The notes beneath the pieces were generated by a model that was not told where the DNA came from, did no database searches, and saw nothing but the letters and a program-made list of their open reading frames with translations. A stretch of 59,905 bases of DNA from positions 1 through 59,905 of the forward strand of contig JAKUUR010000009.1 in the NCBI GenBank assembly GCA_022448455.1. The letters run 5' to 3'. Both the position numbers and the translations under genes were made by a program. The DNA comes from Candidatus Thioglobus autotrophicus (GTDB lineage Bacteria > Pseudomonadota > Gammaproteobacteria > PS1 > Pseudothioglobaceae). This document shows, piece after piece, positions 28,565-37,352 of the stretch. The number at the start of each line of letters is the position of its first letter. Position 1 is the first letter of the stretch.

Positions 28565-29386
28565 TTAATTTCCTTGTTGATGGTATCCGATGGATATACA
28601 TATAGCCTGAACAAGGCACATTGTTGCTCCTAAAGACCTAAAAGTGTGAATCTCTGCTTCATGTATGCAAAATAAATAATCTGCAAGATGGGCAATAGGA
28701 TTTAGCTTTGTATCGGTCAGCAGAATAACCGTTGCATTCGATTGTTTTGCTTCCTTAACGGCTTCAGTTGTCGAAGCAGAATAAGGGTTATAAGTGATTG
28801 CAATTAATACAGTTTTCTCATCAAGCCAATGTGATAGTTTTTCTTCTGCATCTACGTTATTGGTAATACGGCATCGAATGCCTAGATTATTTAACATATA
28901 ATAAAAATAGTTTGCTATAGGTTGAGCTCTATTCGAACCACATAAAATTACTTCATTAGCCGTACACAACGCCTTCACGGATTCCTCTATTAGCTCTTCA
29001 TTTATTTGTTCAGATAGTAGTTTTGTGGCAGCAATATTACGACTAGTAACATCATGAAATATATTCGAACTATTCGTACTTACATCGCCTACAGTGACTT
29101 TTTGCACATCAGTGATACGCTGATGATAGTTGATAGCAGATTGCGAAATTTTGACCTTGAATAGCTCTTGCAGTTCTGCAAAACCACTAAAACCAAAATG
29201 CTTGGCAAAACGCACCAGGGTAGAAGGATAGACCCCAATATCTTCAGCAATCGCCGCAAGAGTGTTTAATGCGAGTTTTTGAGGTTGATCGATAATGTAG
29301 AATGCTATCAACTTCATTTTTTTACTTAATTTGGGGTAGTTTTCTTGTAATAAACTATTCAAATCGTTAATATTTTCTGGCAGCAT
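28565..29386 (-). CDS. RpiR-family transcriptional regulator of the inositol operon
   Basis: A 273-residue regulator with an N-terminal RpiR-type helix-turn-helix (residues about 1-75, with TLAAIAEDIGVYPSTLVRFAKHFGFSGF) and a C-terminal SIS sugar-phosphate domain (LCGSNRAQPIANYF, IAITYNPYSASTTEAVKEA). RpiR proteins sense phosphorylated sugars; in inositol clusters they act as IolR repressors. It sits inside the operon it probably controls, 12 bases after iolG and 2 bases before iolB. Candidate operators are the inverted repeats at 33387-33439. Confidence 0.88.
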   Translation of the reverse strand: MLPENINDLNSLLQENYPKLSKKMKLIAFYIIDQPQKLALNTLAAIAEDIGVYPSTLVRFAKHFGFSGFAELQELFKVKISQSAINYHQRITDVQKVTVGDVSTNSSNIFHDVTSRNIAATKLLSEQINEELIEESVKALCTANEVILCGSNRAQPIANYFYYMLNNLGIRCRITNNVDAEEKLSHWLDEKTVLIAITYNPYSASTTEAVKEAKQSNATVILLTDTKLNPIAHLADYLFCIHEAEIHTFRSLGATMCLVQAICISIGYHQQGN

Positions 29387-29398
29387 TTTATTTAATAG

Positions 29399-30379
29399 TT
29401 ATAAGTTAACAGGGTTTCCGCTTTCAAAAGATTGTTTAGCCGCTTCGGCAATTTTCAATGCAAGAACACCATCTAAAATGTCTACGCTAGGCTTAACACC
29501 TGTTTGAACTGATTTCATAAAATGTACCAACTCGTTGTGATATGCCTTTTCATATCTTTCTAAGAAAAAATATTTTGCTTTAGCTTGGTTAATTCCATTT
29601 GCGTTGCTTAGCACCACATTATCTTCAAGTGCATTTTGTACTTGCAACATTCCTTTTTGTCCAAAAACTTCAATTCTCTGGTCATAACCAAAAGCCGCTT
29701 GACGCCCATTAATAATAGTTGCAATCACACCCTTCTTCATGGTTAATATGGCACTGGCAGTATCCACATCACCATAGCTAGCAATATCATCATTTGTAGC
29801 AGTGGCAGCAACATATATATTGCTTGGTGTGTCTTTAAGTATCCAGCAGGCCATGTCAAAATCGTGGATCATCATGTCATAAAACAACCCGCCAGAACTT
29901 GCAATATATTCCATAGAAGGCGGTTCTGGGTCATGAGAGTTAATTATCAAAGACTGAACTGAGCCGATAAGGTTTGCATCAACTTTATTCTTCAAGCTGA
30001 CCATATGTGGGTCAAATCGCCTGTTAAAACCAATCATGCATACAATGCCACTTTCTTTAACAACTTTGGCACACGATAAAGCTCTATCGAGACTTAAATC
30101 AATTGGTTTTTCGCAAAAAACAGGCTTACCTGCTCGGGCACACCGTTCTATTAGATCTGCATGTGTAGCAGTACTGCTGGCAATGATAAAGGCATCTATT
30201 TCGTTATTATTGAACGCTTGGTCTAAGCTTAAGACGATGGCATTGTACTTTTTGGCAAGCTGCTCTGCCGCTTCTGGATGGAGGTCAACAACAGAATGAA
30301 GCGTAGTTGTTGCTTCACCCGCTATTGCTATTGCATGGACGGCACCTATGCGACCTGCACCAATCAAACATATTTTCAT
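29399..30379 (-). CDS. iolG: Inositol 2-dehydrogenase
   Basis: A 326-residue Gfo/Idh/MocA enzyme. N-terminal LIGAGRIGAVHA binds NAD; FCEKPIDLSLD has the catalytic lysine near residue 95; GGLFYDMMIHDFDMACWI is the conserved IolG segment with the catalytic Asp and His. It oxidises myo-inositol to 2-keto-myo-inositol, the entry step. It lies directly after the transporter genes and before the regulator. Confidence 0.92.
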   Translation of the reverse strand: MKICLIGAGRIGAVHAIAIAGEATTTLHSVVDLHPEAAEQLAKKYNAIVLSLDQAFNNNEIDAFIIASSTATHADLIERCARAGKPVFCEKPIDLSLDRALSCAKVVKESGIVCMIGFNRRFDPHMVSLKNKVDANLIGSVQSLIINSHDPEPPSMEYIASSGGLFYDMMIHDFDMACWILKDTPSNIYVAATATNDDIASYGDVDTASAILTMKKGVIATIINGRQAAFGYDQRIEVFGQKGMLQVQNALEDNVVLSNANGINQAKAKYFFLERYEKAYHNELVHFMKSVQTGVKPSVDILDGVLALKIAEAAKQSFESGNPVNL

Positions 30380-30411
30380 AATATTTGCTATTTATTAATT
30401 CTGACAATTCT

Positions 30412-31185
30412 TTATTTGCTATTTTTTAATGCTGACAATTCCTTATTGCCAGACATCATAAATTGTAATTCTTCATAATTAATCTCTCCAGCAAGAGCAG
30501 TGCCAAGAGTTTCGCCTCGAGATAGAACTGTAAATTTGTCACCTACAGCTAAGGCATGTGAAACGTTATGCGATATAAATACTACTGCAACTCCTTTTTC
30601 CCGGACTTTTTCTACAGTTTTTAATACATTAGAGGTCTGGTATACACCCAAAGCTGATGTAGGCTCATCAAGTATTAATATTTCAGCACCAAAAAATACG
30701 GCACGGGCAATGGCAACGGTTTGCCTTTCACCACCTGAAAGAGTTCCTATTGATTGATTCGGGTCTCGTAATTGGATCCCTATTTTTTCCATTTCTGACA
30801 TCAAAATTGAGTTACATTTCTCAAAGTCCATTACAGTGATTGGACCTATTTTTTTTGTCAGTTCTCTACCGAGCCAAAAATTACGCGACACTGACATTAA
30901 TGGGATCAATGCCAAATCTTGATAAACTGTAGCAATTCCAGAATCTATTGCTTCACGGGGCCCTTGCAATACAGTGGGTTTTCCATTAATATTTACTTGC
31001 CCAGCTGTGGGCTGGTGTACCCCAGACATGATTTTAATCAATGTTGATTTTCCTGCGCCGTTATCGCCCAATAAGCAGTGGCACTCTCCCCTATTAATAG
31101 AAATTGAAACCCCTTTAAGGGCATTTACATTACCAAAACTTTTATAAATGTCTGTAAGTTCCATCAGTGGTGAAGTACTCATCAT
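30412..31185 (-). CDS. Sugar/inositol ABC transporter ATP-binding protein (single NBD)
   Basis: A 257-residue ATPase with Walker A GDNGAGKST, signature LSGGERQTVAIARA, Walker B LILDEPTSAL and the H-loop VFISHN. Only one nucleotide-binding domain is present, as in FrcA-type transporters, whereas typical CUT2 ATPases such as RbsA carry two fused domains. It should energise the permease encoded upstream, with which it overlaps by 4 bases. Probable cargo is inositol, from context. Confidence 0.92.
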   Translation of the reverse strand: MMSTSPLMELTDIYKSFGNVNALKGVSISINRGECHCLLGDNGAGKSTLIKIMSGVHQPTAGQVNINGKPTVLQGPREAIDSGIATVYQDLALIPLMSVSRNFWLGRELTKKIGPITVMDFEKCNSILMSEMEKIGIQLRDPNQSIGTLSGGERQTVAIARAVFFGAEILILDEPTSALGVYQTSNVLKTVEKVREKGVAVVFISHNVSHALAVGDKFTVLSRGETLGTALAGEINYEELQFMMSGNKELSALKNSK

Positions 31186-32288
31186 TTCGATCCTGTGATT
31201 AATTTACGAACATGAGTATTGAGTATCACTGCTAATAGTAAAAGCACTCCTAGGAAAACTCGAAATAATGAGCTCTCCACGCCAATAAAAAACAAACCTT
31301 GTTGCACTACTCCAAATATGATTGCGCCCAGAGCTGCACCAATAACAGATCCATAACCTCCAGTTAATAAGGCGCCACCTATGACCACGGAAATAATTGC
31401 TTCAAATTCTTTAAGGATGCCTCTATCCGCTGAAGCCGAGCCAAACTCAATAACTTGAGTGGTGGCGAATACAGTAGCACAAAAAGCAGTAAAGACAAAC
31501 ATGAGGATTTTAACTTTGTTAACCGGTACGCCAATATGCCGTGCAGCTTGTGCATCGCCACCGGAGGCGTAAATCCAATTACCAAAACGAGTTTTTGTTA
31601 ACAAAAAATGACCAAAAATAATTAGACCCAGTGCCCAAACCATCATTGCAGGGATTCCAGATACAACTGGCTGGCCAGCTTTAGTGCCAGCTACAAAGGT
31701 TTGAATCCAGCCCTGTTCAGCAAGCCATTCGAATAAGCCTGAGAATATTTTTCCACCAAAGATAGGCGCTAACCAGTCATTTTGAGAAAATTCGTTTATA
31801 CCTCCAATAATGGTTTTTTTGGTACTGGCAATAGCAACAAAAATTGTCAAACCTCGCAAAATATATAAAAAAGCAAGACTAACAATAAAGGATGGTAGAT
31901 TTGTTTTGACTGTAATATAGCCAATTAAAGCGCCTATCGACATCGCTACAGCAAAGGCTGTAAGAATACTGAGCCAAACAGGCCAACCCCAAACAATAGA
32001 AGTGACAGCGATCACTATGCCAGAAAAACCTATCATCGATCCAACTGAAAGATCAAATTCACCAGCAATCATCAACAGGCAGGCACCAACAGCAATAATA
32101 ATGAACTGAGAAGAGACTATGCCCCAATTCATGGATCCTTCTAGAGAAAACATGCCAGTATCATGTGCTACCAGAAAAAAGAAAAGAAAAACCAACATAA
32201 CGCCAACTATGGCTCCTAGATCTGGGCGTAGCATAGCGTTTTTAAAATAAGCGCGAATATGCGAAATATTTTTTATATTTATAGACAT
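31182..32288 (-). CDS. Sugar/inositol ABC transporter permease (CUT2/BPD_transp_2)
   Basis: A 368-residue membrane protein with about ten hydrophobic segments. GEFDLSVGSMIGFSGI and NWIYASGGDAQAARHIGVPVNKVKI are hallmarks of the RbsC/FrcC permease family. It forms the membrane channel of the inositol-type importer, between the binding-protein gene (96 bases upstream, with a terminator-like hairpin between) and the ATPase gene (4-base overlap). Confidence 0.93.
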   Translation of the reverse strand: MSINIKNISHIRAYFKNAMLRPDLGAIVGVMLVFLFFFLVAHDTGMFSLEGSMNWGIVSSQFIIIAVGACLLMIAGEFDLSVGSMIGFSGIVIAVTSIVWGWPVWLSILTAFAVAMSIGALIGYITVKTNLPSFIVSLAFLYILRGLTIFVAIASTKKTIIGGINEFSQNDWLAPIFGGKIFSGLFEWLAEQGWIQTFVAGTKAGQPVVSGIPAMMVWALGLIIFGHFLLTKTRFGNWIYASGGDAQAARHIGVPVNKVKILMFVFTAFCATVFATTQVIEFGSASADRGILKEFEAIISVVIGGALLTGGYGSVIGAALGAIIFGVVQQGLFFIGVESSLFRVFLGVLLLLAVILNTHVRKLITGSK

Positions 32289-32329
32289 GATTCAGTCTAA
32301 TTTAGATCTTTTAGGGAAGGTAAAAAAAA

Positions 32330-32364
32330 TGCTGCCCACTTCAGCAGATCAACGGTGGGCAGCA
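32330..32364 (-). terminator. Intrinsic-terminator-like hairpin between binding-protein and permease genes
   Basis: A perfect 10-bp stem (TGCTGCCCAC pairing with GTGGGCAGCA) encloses a 15-base loop and is followed, reading on the minus strand, by eight T residues at 32322-32329. It lies after the binding-protein stop and before the permease start, so partial termination would leave more binding-protein mRNA than permease mRNA. It may also protect the 3' end of the short transcript. Confidence 0.85.
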
Positions 32365-32384
32365 AGGCAAAACCTAATTAACTA

Positions 32385-33347
32385 TTAACGATATACACCT
32401 GCGTATTTTTCAACTAAGCTAATGTTGCTCTTAGTGATAAATCCAGGGCCAGAGTTAATGGCGCCAGATGGCCATACGCCATAGCGAGATAGGTTAGTTA
32501 AGAAAACAACCGGAAGATACCCTTGTAAGTACGGTTGTTGATCAATGGCAAATGAAATCACACCAGATTTAACGGCAGCTGCAATTTCACCTGAAAGGTC
32601 AAAAGTACCAAAATAGATATCACCCGAACGACCTAAGGCATCCAAAGCTGAAAGTGTTGGATGAGCAGAGGTTGGACCCAAGGTAAGAATGGCGTCTGTG
32701 TTAGGGTGCGACCTAAGGTGTGCCATAACTTTATTTTTTATTTCCGTTGGATCTTGTCCAGAGTCTATCATTTGATGGCCTAGATCTACACCAAGTGCAT
32801 CGGCGTAGCCTTGGCAACGATCAACAGACACAGGATTTGTAAAAAAGTGATTGACACATAGGAACTCACTTACACCAGCAGCCTTAGCTCTTTTACCTGC
32901 ACCAAAACCAGCATCATACTCAGGTTGGCCAATATGCGCCAATGCACCAAGTGCTTCAGATTGAGCACGAGTTCCAGAGTTAATTGTAACCACTGGAATG
33001 CCCTTTGCTATTGCGTCAGTAATAGGTCCTTTTAGTACATCAAAATCAGCAATTGTTACAATAATGCCATCAGGGTTACTTGCTGCAGCCTGCTGGACGA
33101 TACGTGCCATATCTGCTAAATCACCAGTAGTAGGGTTACGATAATCTACCGTAACATCCATTTGATTAGCGGCTATTTCAATTGCATTTTTAATTGTGTT
33201 CCACCACGAATCAGAATCTGGTGCATGGCTAATTAGGACAAATTTCTCTCCTGATGCAATTGCTGTTGAACTTCCAAACATAGATGTTGCAAAAAGTACA
33301 AATATTGCAAGAACAATGCCAGAAGCACGCTTATTTATATTAAACAT
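32385..33347 (-). CDS. Periplasmic sugar/inositol-binding protein of ABC transporter
   Basis: A 320-residue type I periplasmic binding protein. The first 32 residues form a signal peptide (basic MFNINKR, hydrophobic core, STAIASGEK cleavage region). The mature part begins FVLISHAPDSDSWWNTIKNA and includes DGIIVTIADFD and GIPVVTINSGT, typical of RbsB/inositol-binding relatives. It is the first gene of the 15-gene operon, with a 322-base upstream region. Inositol as ligand is inferred from context. Confidence 0.92.
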   Translation of the reverse strand: MFNINKRASGIVLAIFVLFATSMFGSSTAIASGEKFVLISHAPDSDSWWNTIKNAIEIAANQMDVTVDYRNPTTGDLADMARIVQQAAASNPDGIIVTIADFDVLKGPITDAIAKGIPVVTINSGTRAQSEALGALAHIGQPEYDAGFGAGKRAKAAGVSEFLCVNHFFTNPVSVDRCQGYADALGVDLGHQMIDSGQDPTEIKNKVMAHLRSHPNTDAILTLGPTSAHPTLSALDALGRSGDIYFGTFDLSGEIAAAVKSGVISFAIDQQPYLQGYLPVVFLTNLSRYGVWPSGAINSGPGFITKSNISLVEKYAGVYR

Positions 33348-33386
33348 GTTTTTATACTCCTCTTCTTAGAAAAAATAATAAAATTA

Positions 33387-33439
33387 TTGGAAGTCAATAT
33401 TGATTCCAACTTCTTGAAGCGTATTTAGAGCTTCAAGAA
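33387..33439 (-). promoter_or_regulatory. Two inverted repeats in the leader of the inositol operon
   Basis: The 322-base gap 33348-33669 holds the operon promoter region. Within it, 33387-33409 is a near-perfect inverted repeat (arms TTGGAA/TTCCAA around the palindrome TCAATATTGA, one extra G). At 33411-33439 there is a perfect 10-bp inverted repeat (TTCTTGAAGC/GCTTCAAGAA, 9-base loop). Both lie between the candidate -10 at 33445-33450 and the start codon. They could be RpiR operators or leader hairpins. Confidence 0.5.
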
Positions 33440-33444
33440 AAATC

Positions 33445-33480
33445 AGTATACATCAATTTTATATGTATGAATTTATATAA
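33445..33480 (-). promoter_or_regulatory. Candidate promoter of inositol operon, near-copy of the TRAP-1 promoter
   Basis: Read on the minus strand this stretch ends in AAATTGATGTATACT, with TATACT as a likely -10 about 98 bases before the binding-protein start. The upstream half contains AATTCATACATATA. The same order of elements, nearly identical, occurs at 39029-39064 before the TRAP binding protein. The -35 match is poor, which suggests activator dependence or an overlapping operator. The rest of the gap to 33669 is AT-rich, with no gene recognised. Confidence 0.5.
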
Positions 33481-33669
33481 ATTTCTACTTTATAAAAAAT
33501 AGAACAAATGTTATATTTTAATTCCTCAAAATTAATCCACATCAATTAATTTGCAATTTGTATTGTCACACAGGGGTAGCAGGGCAAGGGGTTTTTTCAG
33601 TCGTTGAAATGACCCTCTCTATGATTTGCAAGTCTGAATAAAAATCTAATCTGTTGTACTGAAACTTAG

Positions 33670-34722
33670 TTATTGTGTATTTGATAATGTTTCAGCAAGA
33701 TTCCTGAGGACGGTTTGCGTTTCTTCCCAATCTATGCAACCGTCAGTGACAGAGACACCATACTTCATCTCATTTTGATTGTCCAGTATTTTTTGATTGC
33801 CAGAAAACAAATTACTTTCTAGCATGATGCCAAAAATTGATTTGTTTCCAGCGACAATTTGTGCACTAATTTCTTCAACCACATTACCTTGTAGTCGGTA
33901 GTCCTGATTAGAGTTATCGTGAGAACAGTCCACCATAATTCTTTCAGGTAAATCATTTTGCTGAAGAAGTTTTTCACAACGCTCAATATCTTCACTATGG
34001 TAGTTTGGTTTAATGCCGCCCCTTAGAATAATATGTGACGACTTGTTGCCTTTTGCTTTAAATGCTGAAATTTGACCTTCATCATTGATCCCTAAAAAAC
34101 TTTGAGGTGAAGAACAAGCTTTGATTGCATTAACGGCCGTTATTAGTTTTCCATCGGTATTATTCTTAAAACCAACTGTCATTGAAAGGCCGCTCGACAT
34201 TTCACGATGCGTTTGTGATTCAGTTGTTCTTGCGCCTATGGCGCACCAAGAGATGAGATCTGCTAGGTATTGAGGGGTAATTGGATTGAGAGCTTCTGTG
34301 GCTGCCGGCATACCTAAGTCCGCTAACCAAGTTAAAAATTGGCGACTTTGATAAAGACCTTTGTCGACATCAAGTGAATTATCCATATCGGGATCACTAA
34401 TTAAACCCTTCCAGCCAATCGTGGTTCTTGGTTTTTCAAAATAAACTCTCATTACTATAAAAAGTGATTCCTTTAATTCTTCACTAAGGGTTTGCAATTT
34501 ATGTGCGTATTCTTTTGCAGCCTCAAGGTTATGAATTGAGCAGGGTCCAACAATCACCATCAATCTAGAATCCTTTCCTGAGAGAATATCGCTCACCACT
34601 TTTCGGCCAGCCATAATATTTCTCTTGCCCTTTTGAGTGATGGGCAATTTATTACTGAGATCATTAGGGGAGGTGATAACAGCTTCACTGGCAATATTAG
34701 TATTGTGAATTTGACTATCCAT
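33670..34722 (-). CDS. aroG: 3-deoxy-7-phosphoheptulonate (DAHP) synthase, class I
   Basis: A 350-residue type I alpha DAHP synthase of normal length. VIVGPCSIHNLEAAKEYA, MRVYFEKPRTTIGWKG, GARTTESQTHREMSSGLS and VDCSHDNSNQ are invariant-type motifs. It condenses PEP with erythrose 4-phosphate, opening the shikimate pathway. Its feedback type (Phe, Tyr or Trp) cannot be read with confidence, so the symbol is generic. It stands alone, downstream of an 80-base leader shared with the small ORF region on the other strand. Confidence 0.93.
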   Translation of the reverse strand: MDSQIHNTNIASEAVITSPNDLSNKLPITQKGKRNIMAGRKVVSDILSGKDSRLMVIVGPCSIHNLEAAKEYAHKLQTLSEELKESLFIVMRVYFEKPRTTIGWKGLISDPDMDNSLDVDKGLYQSRQFLTWLADLGMPAATEALNPITPQYLADLISWCAIGARTTESQTHREMSSGLSMTVGFKNNTDGKLITAVNAIKACSSPQSFLGINDEGQISAFKAKGNKSSHIILRGGIKPNYHSEDIERCEKLLQQNDLPERIMVDCSHDNSNQDYRLQGNVVEEISAQIVAGNKSIFGIMLESNLFSGNQKILDNQNEMKYGVSVTDGCIDWEETQTVLRNLAETLSNTQ

Positions 34723-34802
34723 ATAAAGTGCTTACTAGTTAAATTAATTTATCGATGATTTTATACATAAGTTACTCTATTATGTTGTTGAGATAAGATA
34801 AT

Positions 34803-35010
34803 ATGAGTATTAAAAAAAATCCCTAGGATAAATCAGAAGGGCAATGCTGTATCACAAATTTATCGAGAAACCTATGCACATAACTTAGATGTCATATATC
34901 ATCTACTTGCTGAAGTTCTTAATACTCGAAGTGAAAAACAGGACCAACTTTTACGTCGACAATTATCAAAATATCAAGCTGATATCGAGACCTTAATTAA
35001 TAATGAATGA
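34803..35010 (+). pseudogene. Small ORF interrupted by an A8 tract, overlapping the thioesterase start
   Basis: ATG at 34803 is followed by an eight-A run (34812-34819) and then TAG at 34824-34826. In the +1 frame relative to this ATG, a start-less open frame runs on to TGA at 35008-35010. It encodes a helical, charged peptide (IYRETYAHNLDVIYHLL, then RRQLSKYQADIETLI). Removing one A from the run would join both into a 68-residue protein starting MSIKK. The stop overlaps the thioesterase ATG at 35003 by 8 bases, which is what a real upstream gene would show. The peptide vaguely recalls the C-terminus of DUF6279-type lipoproteins, but I do not recognise it firmly. Frameshifted remnant, sequencing error in a homopolymer, or polymerase slippage are all possible. 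Confidence 0.45.
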
Positions 35011-35455
35011 GTTGTTAAAAGACTTCACTTTTGTGGTCGATCTTAATATTGAATGGGGGGATATGGACGCCCTTCAACATGTCAACAATATTGAATATTT
35101 CAAATATTTTCAAGTGGCTCGAATCGCCTATTTTGAAAAAATTAATTCTGATAGTGTGTTTGGAGAAACACGAATTTCATTGATACTAGCATCAACTCAA
35201 TGCAAGTTCATTTACCCACTTGCCTACCCGGATAGTATTTCTGTTGGAGTCAGAGTTGACACAATGGCAGATCAGTACTTTACAATGAAATATGCTGTTG
35301 TTAGCCACAAGCACCAGAGACTGTCCGCTATTGGTGATGCCAAAGTGGTAATGTTTGACTATGTTAATAATAAAAAAGCCTCTATTCCTAGTGAGACTAG
35401 AAAGACGATCATTGATCTTGAAAAAGCCGTTGACGAGATAGTCGACAAAGATTAG
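35003..35455 (+). CDS. Acyl-CoA thioesterase, 4HBT (hotdog) family
   Basis: A 150-residue single-hotdog thioesterase. WGDMDALQHVNNIEYFKYFQVARIAYFE is the YbgC/FadM-type active-site segment, with the Asp at the catalytic position. It hydrolyses acyl-CoA thioesters of unknown chain type in the cytoplasm. It overlaps the interrupted small ORF upstream by 8 bases. The 216 bases after it hold no recognised gene. Confidence 0.87.
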   Translation: MNELLKDFTFVVDLNIEWGDMDALQHVNNIEYFKYFQVARIAYFEKINSDSVFGETRISLILASTQCKFIYPLAYPDSISVGVRVDTMADQYFTMKYAVVSHKHQRLSAIGDAKVVMFDYVNNKKASIPSETRKTIIDLEKAVDEIVDKD

Positions 35456-35671
35456 TGCGTACAGAAACAAACTATCCACTAAGAAAAACATCATGATGCC
35501 AAGCATGCCTATCATCATGTCTCCAGACTTTCGCCTTACTAAGACTTCAATTGGCTCGATTAAAAAGTGGGTTAAGGGTTTCCTTAGAATAAGACATGAT
35601 ATTAAAGATACCGTTTCTAGCTTTATAAAATAGGCAAAAGCCTGGAGAAAAATTGAATTAATTTTGAAATA

Positions 35672-36052
35672 TTAAACTTTAGTAACATCAATTTCTTTTA
35701 ATTCTTTTTCTCTATCAAGGTATTTGTATTCAATCTTGGTAGGATTAAATTGTTTTAATTCTTCAAATATTACATCTGTATTGAAATCGCCACATGTGTA
35801 AACATCTAGCTGCATTAAACCTGGATCTTCTTCATCCCAACAATGTAAAGCGATATGAGAGGTTTCAATAATAACTAAACCAGTCAAACCTCTGTTGCCT
35901 GGAATATCAAGGTATGTCGTAATTGGGCCTTGACATATTTGCATGCCAATCTTGCTTACTAATTCCGTTAACCAGGTATGAGCCCATTTTTGGTCATTGG
36001 GTGTTTTACGTGTTTCGGCTCTTATAATGAGATGTTTGTGAACTACTGGCAT
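35672..36052 (-). CDS. speD: S-adenosylmethionine decarboxylase proenzyme
   Basis: A 126-residue bacterial AdoMetDC. Ser65 in IIETSHIALHCWDE is the residue expected to become the pyruvoyl cofactor after self-cleavage; the His and Cys that assist catalysis follow (LHCW, YTCGDFN). It decarboxylates S-adenosylmethionine to give the aminopropyl donor for spermidine. It is short like the archaeal/Bacillus-type enzyme rather than the longer E. coli SpeD. No spermidine synthase is next to it. Confidence 0.88.
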   Translation of the reverse strand: MPVVHKHLIIRAETRKTPNDQKWAHTWLTELVSKIGMQICQGPITTYLDIPGNRGLTGLVIIETSHIALHCWDEEDPGLMQLDVYTCGDFNTDVIFEELKQFNPTKIEYKYLDREKELKEIDVTKV

Positions 36053-36151
36053 TCCTATCTCCAGGTAAATAGAATGTTAGATATTTTTGTAAAAATGCCA
36101 TTATACTTTAATATTCTTCTGTAAATAGATAAAAAAAAAGAAGATTATTAA

Positions 36152-37237
36152 CTATCTGCCTTTAACAATTGCTGAACCCCAAATCAAAATGATGCCAATC
36201 AGAGCAGCGCTTAAAAGCCAAATAAAAGGTAAGCCTCCGCCTGCATCATACATAACACCTCTATATGCCGCACCTATCGAGTCAAAAGGTATTATTTCAC
36301 CAATCTCTCGTAACCAATCTGGTGCAGCGGCAACGGGAGCCATCGAACCTCCGAGAACGGATTGGTAAAAAACTGTAGGAAGAATAACAAGCAAAGACCA
36401 AAGACCCGTCAATTCAAAAATTCCCATGAAAAGCCAGACGAGACAGAGAGATACTATCCATACACTTAACCAAACCCCTATAAACTGCTCCCACTGAGAA
36501 GTTGTAAAGACTACCACTAGTGCTAAAACGAAACTTGCCAAACCCATTGTCATTACTGGAGCCAGTGTTCGAACATATGCGCGATTCATGCTAGCCATTT
36601 GACTAGTTGCAAGGAATAGCAGTATTGTCCCTACCATAGCGGCAAGCCAACTTGTAAAAGTCATCACGAAAGGAGCTGGAAGGGTTGCAGTACTTTCAGC
36701 CCTATGTAGAGTTTCTACATCTACAGTAACTGTAGGAGCAAGGCTAGGCATCTGACCCTTAGACATGGCAAGTCGAAGATTCGCTACACCGGAAGAAAGA
36801 GCCATCTGGATCATCATCGGTAATTGCGAGGCCATTTGTGTTTCAGCAACAGTCAAATGCTGTGTATTCCAGATCTCAATACTGAAGTTTTTGTCACCAA
36901 CCGCAAGTTTAGAAAAGTCTGCAGGGAAGAGTATCACAGTCGCTACCTCACCCGCCTCAAGTGCAGAACGTGCAATCTCAGGATTATCAAGCTCAGTGAC
37001 GGTGAAAGGTAGATTTCCTGCAATTCCATCCATCGCTATAGTGGCAAGTTTCATCGGTGGAAAAGTCAGCCCTTCATCCTGATTGACGACACCAAGATTG
37101 AAAGCTGAGGCAGTTCGAACTGGGTCTGCAGGCGCAGTCAAATTAAACAACGAAAAGACCAGCATGATCATGGCGGGAACCATAATCGCAGGTTTGAAAA
37201 GTTTACTGCGGCGAAATTCAGCAATAGATGACGACAT
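36152..37237 (-). CDS. ABC-2/YhgE-Pip-like membrane protein
   Basis: A 361-residue membrane protein with one N-terminal membrane segment (about residues 17-33), a periplasmic region of roughly 150 residues (GVVNQDEGLTFPP near its start) and about five membrane segments in the C-terminal half. This is the architecture of ABC-2-type permeases and YhgE/Pip proteins. No ATPase gene adjoins it, so it may be an orphan. Possible roles are export or envelope stress; nothing in the context decides. Confidence 0.6.
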   Translation of the reverse strand: MSSSIAEFRRSKLFKPAIMVPAMIMLVFSLFNLTAPADPVRTASAFNLGVVNQDEGLTFPPMKLATIAMDGIAGNLPFTVTELDNPEIARSALEAGEVATVILFPADFSKLAVGDKNFSIEIWNTQHLTVAETQMASQLPMMIQMALSSGVANLRLAMSKGQMPSLAPTVTVDVETLHRAESTATLPAPFVMTFTSWLAAMVGTILLFLATSQMASMNRAYVRTLAPVMTMGLASFVLALVVVFTTSQWEQFIGVWLSVWIVSLCLVWLFMGIFELTGLWSLLVILPTVFYQSVLGGSMAPVAAAPDWLREIGEIIPFDSIGAAYRGVMYDAGGGLPFIWLLSAALIGIILIWGSAIVKGR

Positions 37238-37352
37238 GATAAAAAACTCCTATTAATGGATTAACTAACGTTACTAGCTAAACAATACAGAATGAAACTT
37301 ATTAAGTCAAATCTACAGCAAGATATCTTGGAAAAATGTTGACTAATTAAAG

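Noticed and set aside
35192-35518. 108-residue minus-strand frame with a hydrophobic start
   Set aside because: It lies almost wholly antisense to the thioesterase gene, whose protein motifs are clear.
35493-35633. 46-codon plus-strand frame after the thioesterase gene (starts MMPSMPIIMS)
   Set aside because: No ribosome binding site, no recognisable family, and such a frame is likely by chance in a 216-base gap.
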